The notes under the pieces: generated by a model
Seen by the model: only the letters and a program-made list of their open reading frames with translations
Database searches by the model: none
Told to the model about the DNA's origin: nothing
Program-made: the position numbers and the translations under genes
Part shown: one piece after another, positions 63,542 through 64,000 of the stretch
How positions within the stretch are numbered: position 1 is the stretch's first letter
Layout of the letters: each line of letters starts with the position of its first letter
From: G965215225 sp965215225
GTDB taxonomy: Bacteria > Pseudomonadota > Gammaproteobacteria > CBDBNL01 > JAAOII01
Length of the DNA: 64,000 nucleotides
NCBI GenBank assembly: GCA_965215225.1
Contig: OZ244039.1
Span: 1,922,001 to 1,986,000 of the forward strand
Reading direction: 5' to 3'

Positions 63542-63837
63542 GACAGAAGATAGCAGTAGTAGACTATGGCATGGGTAACCTTCACTCGGTTATCAAGGCA
63601 TTCAATTACATAGCGCCAGATGACCAGATTGAAGTGGCAGCTGAACCAGCCCTGCTAAATAATGCTGAGAGTGTTCCCAGGAGTAGGAGCCATAAGAGAT
63701 TGGATATCATAGGAGGAGGATTAACTGAAATTAACATTACTAGCCCTACCGGTCTGATAGAGTTGGGCAAGGAATCTGAGGAGGATCCTGCTCTTCTCCT
63801 CCTATCTTTAGTTGAAAAGCTATGCCACAGAAGATAG
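63538..63837 (+). pseudogene. Chimeric hisH 5' - gshB 3' ORF, second copy (99 codons)
   Basis: It overlaps the previous stop by 4 nt (ATGA). Same fusion; it ends with the gshB-like LCHRR. The same one-base shift before PGVGAIRDW is present. Confidence 0.75.
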
Positions 63838-64000
63838 CAGTAGTAGACTATGGCATGGGTAACCTTCATTCGGTTATCAAGGCATTCAATTACATAGCGC
63901 CAGATGACCAGATTGAAGTGGCAGCTGAACCAGCCCTGCTAAATAATGCTGAGAGTGTTCCCAGGAGTAGGAGCCATAAGAGATTGGATATCATAGGAGG
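63822..64000 (+). pseudogene. hisH 5' segment, third copy, cut by the window edge
   Basis: It starts MPQKIAVVDYGMGN and overlaps the previous ORF by 16 nt. It keeps the shift at GAGAGTGTTCCCAGG and returns to gshB sequence at 63987. Whether an intact hisH follows the array cannot be seen. Confidence 0.7.

Larger units (their letters stand above)
63135..64000 (+). repeat. 284-bp tandem repeat spanning the gshB 3' end and hisH 5' end
   Basis: GATATC at 63135, 63419, 63703 and 63987 marks exact 284-bp periodicity. Each unit contains the last ~45 codons of gshB, then the first ~53 codons of hisH, and returns to gshB at a shared GATATCATAGG. Copies differ at scattered, partly synonymous sites, so they are not one read stacked. 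The array runs off the right edge. Confidence 0.93.

Overview
This window looks like a chromosomal segment of a gammaproteobacterium with a compact, moderately AT-rich genome. The evidence is gene order: leuD-leuB-asd-fimV; rpmF-fabD-fabG-acpP-fabF-mltG-tmk-holB; rsxB-rsxC; efp, ribB and uvrA; and the Kdo/heptose lipopolysaccharide genes waaA and hldE. Housekeeping genes are packed with 1-30 nt overlaps, both co-directional and convergent. The lineage cannot be fixed further from sequence alone.

Layout. 1-606: 5' part of a first surface lipoprotein (GLUG family, copy A). 1028-5312: fimV, asd, leuB, leuD. 5541-10646: a one-polypeptide (type ISP-like) restriction-modification enzyme with its 3' end tandemly repeated downstream. 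10647-11497: minisatellite and a decayed lipoprotein fragment. 11498-14131: lipoprotein B. 14209-25351: waaA, ftsK, manC, holB, tmk, mltG and a fatty-acid cluster. 25352-38347: an accessory island with three more large lipoproteins (C, D, E), an IS5-family element and several repeat families. 38522-47848: malic enzyme, tRNA-Leu, rsxBC, sirtuin, a putative outer-membrane protein, hldE, trhO, trmB, a frameshifted pyrF and thiE. 47845-53319: four glycosyltransferase genes, including an Anp1/GT62-like one. 53293-58163: tadA, guaA, fcl, gmd. 58272-64000: uvrA, ribB, efp, gshB and repeated fragments of hisH.

How it fits together. manC, gmd and fcl supply GDP-mannose and GDP-L-fucose; waaA and hldE supply the Kdo and heptose core; the glycosyltransferases probably build a surface glycan. 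The five GLUG/thrombospondin-type-3 lipoproteins are the other surface investment. Copies C and D carry long homopolymeric C tracts (31 and 18) beside the start codon, one in frame and the other out of frame, as expected of phase-variable contingency genes. A hairpin with compensatory changes spans the tract end and the start codon.

The most unusual feature is recurring tandem amplification of gene ends. The 3' end of the restriction gene, the 3' end of lipoprotein C, the 5' end of guaA (four extra partial copies) and the gshB/hisH junction (284-bp unit, at least three copies) are all reiterated beside an intact gene. A glycosyltransferase also has an in-frame Trp-rich repeat at its C-terminus. 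The copies have diverged, so this looks like a real property of the genome rather than an assembly error.
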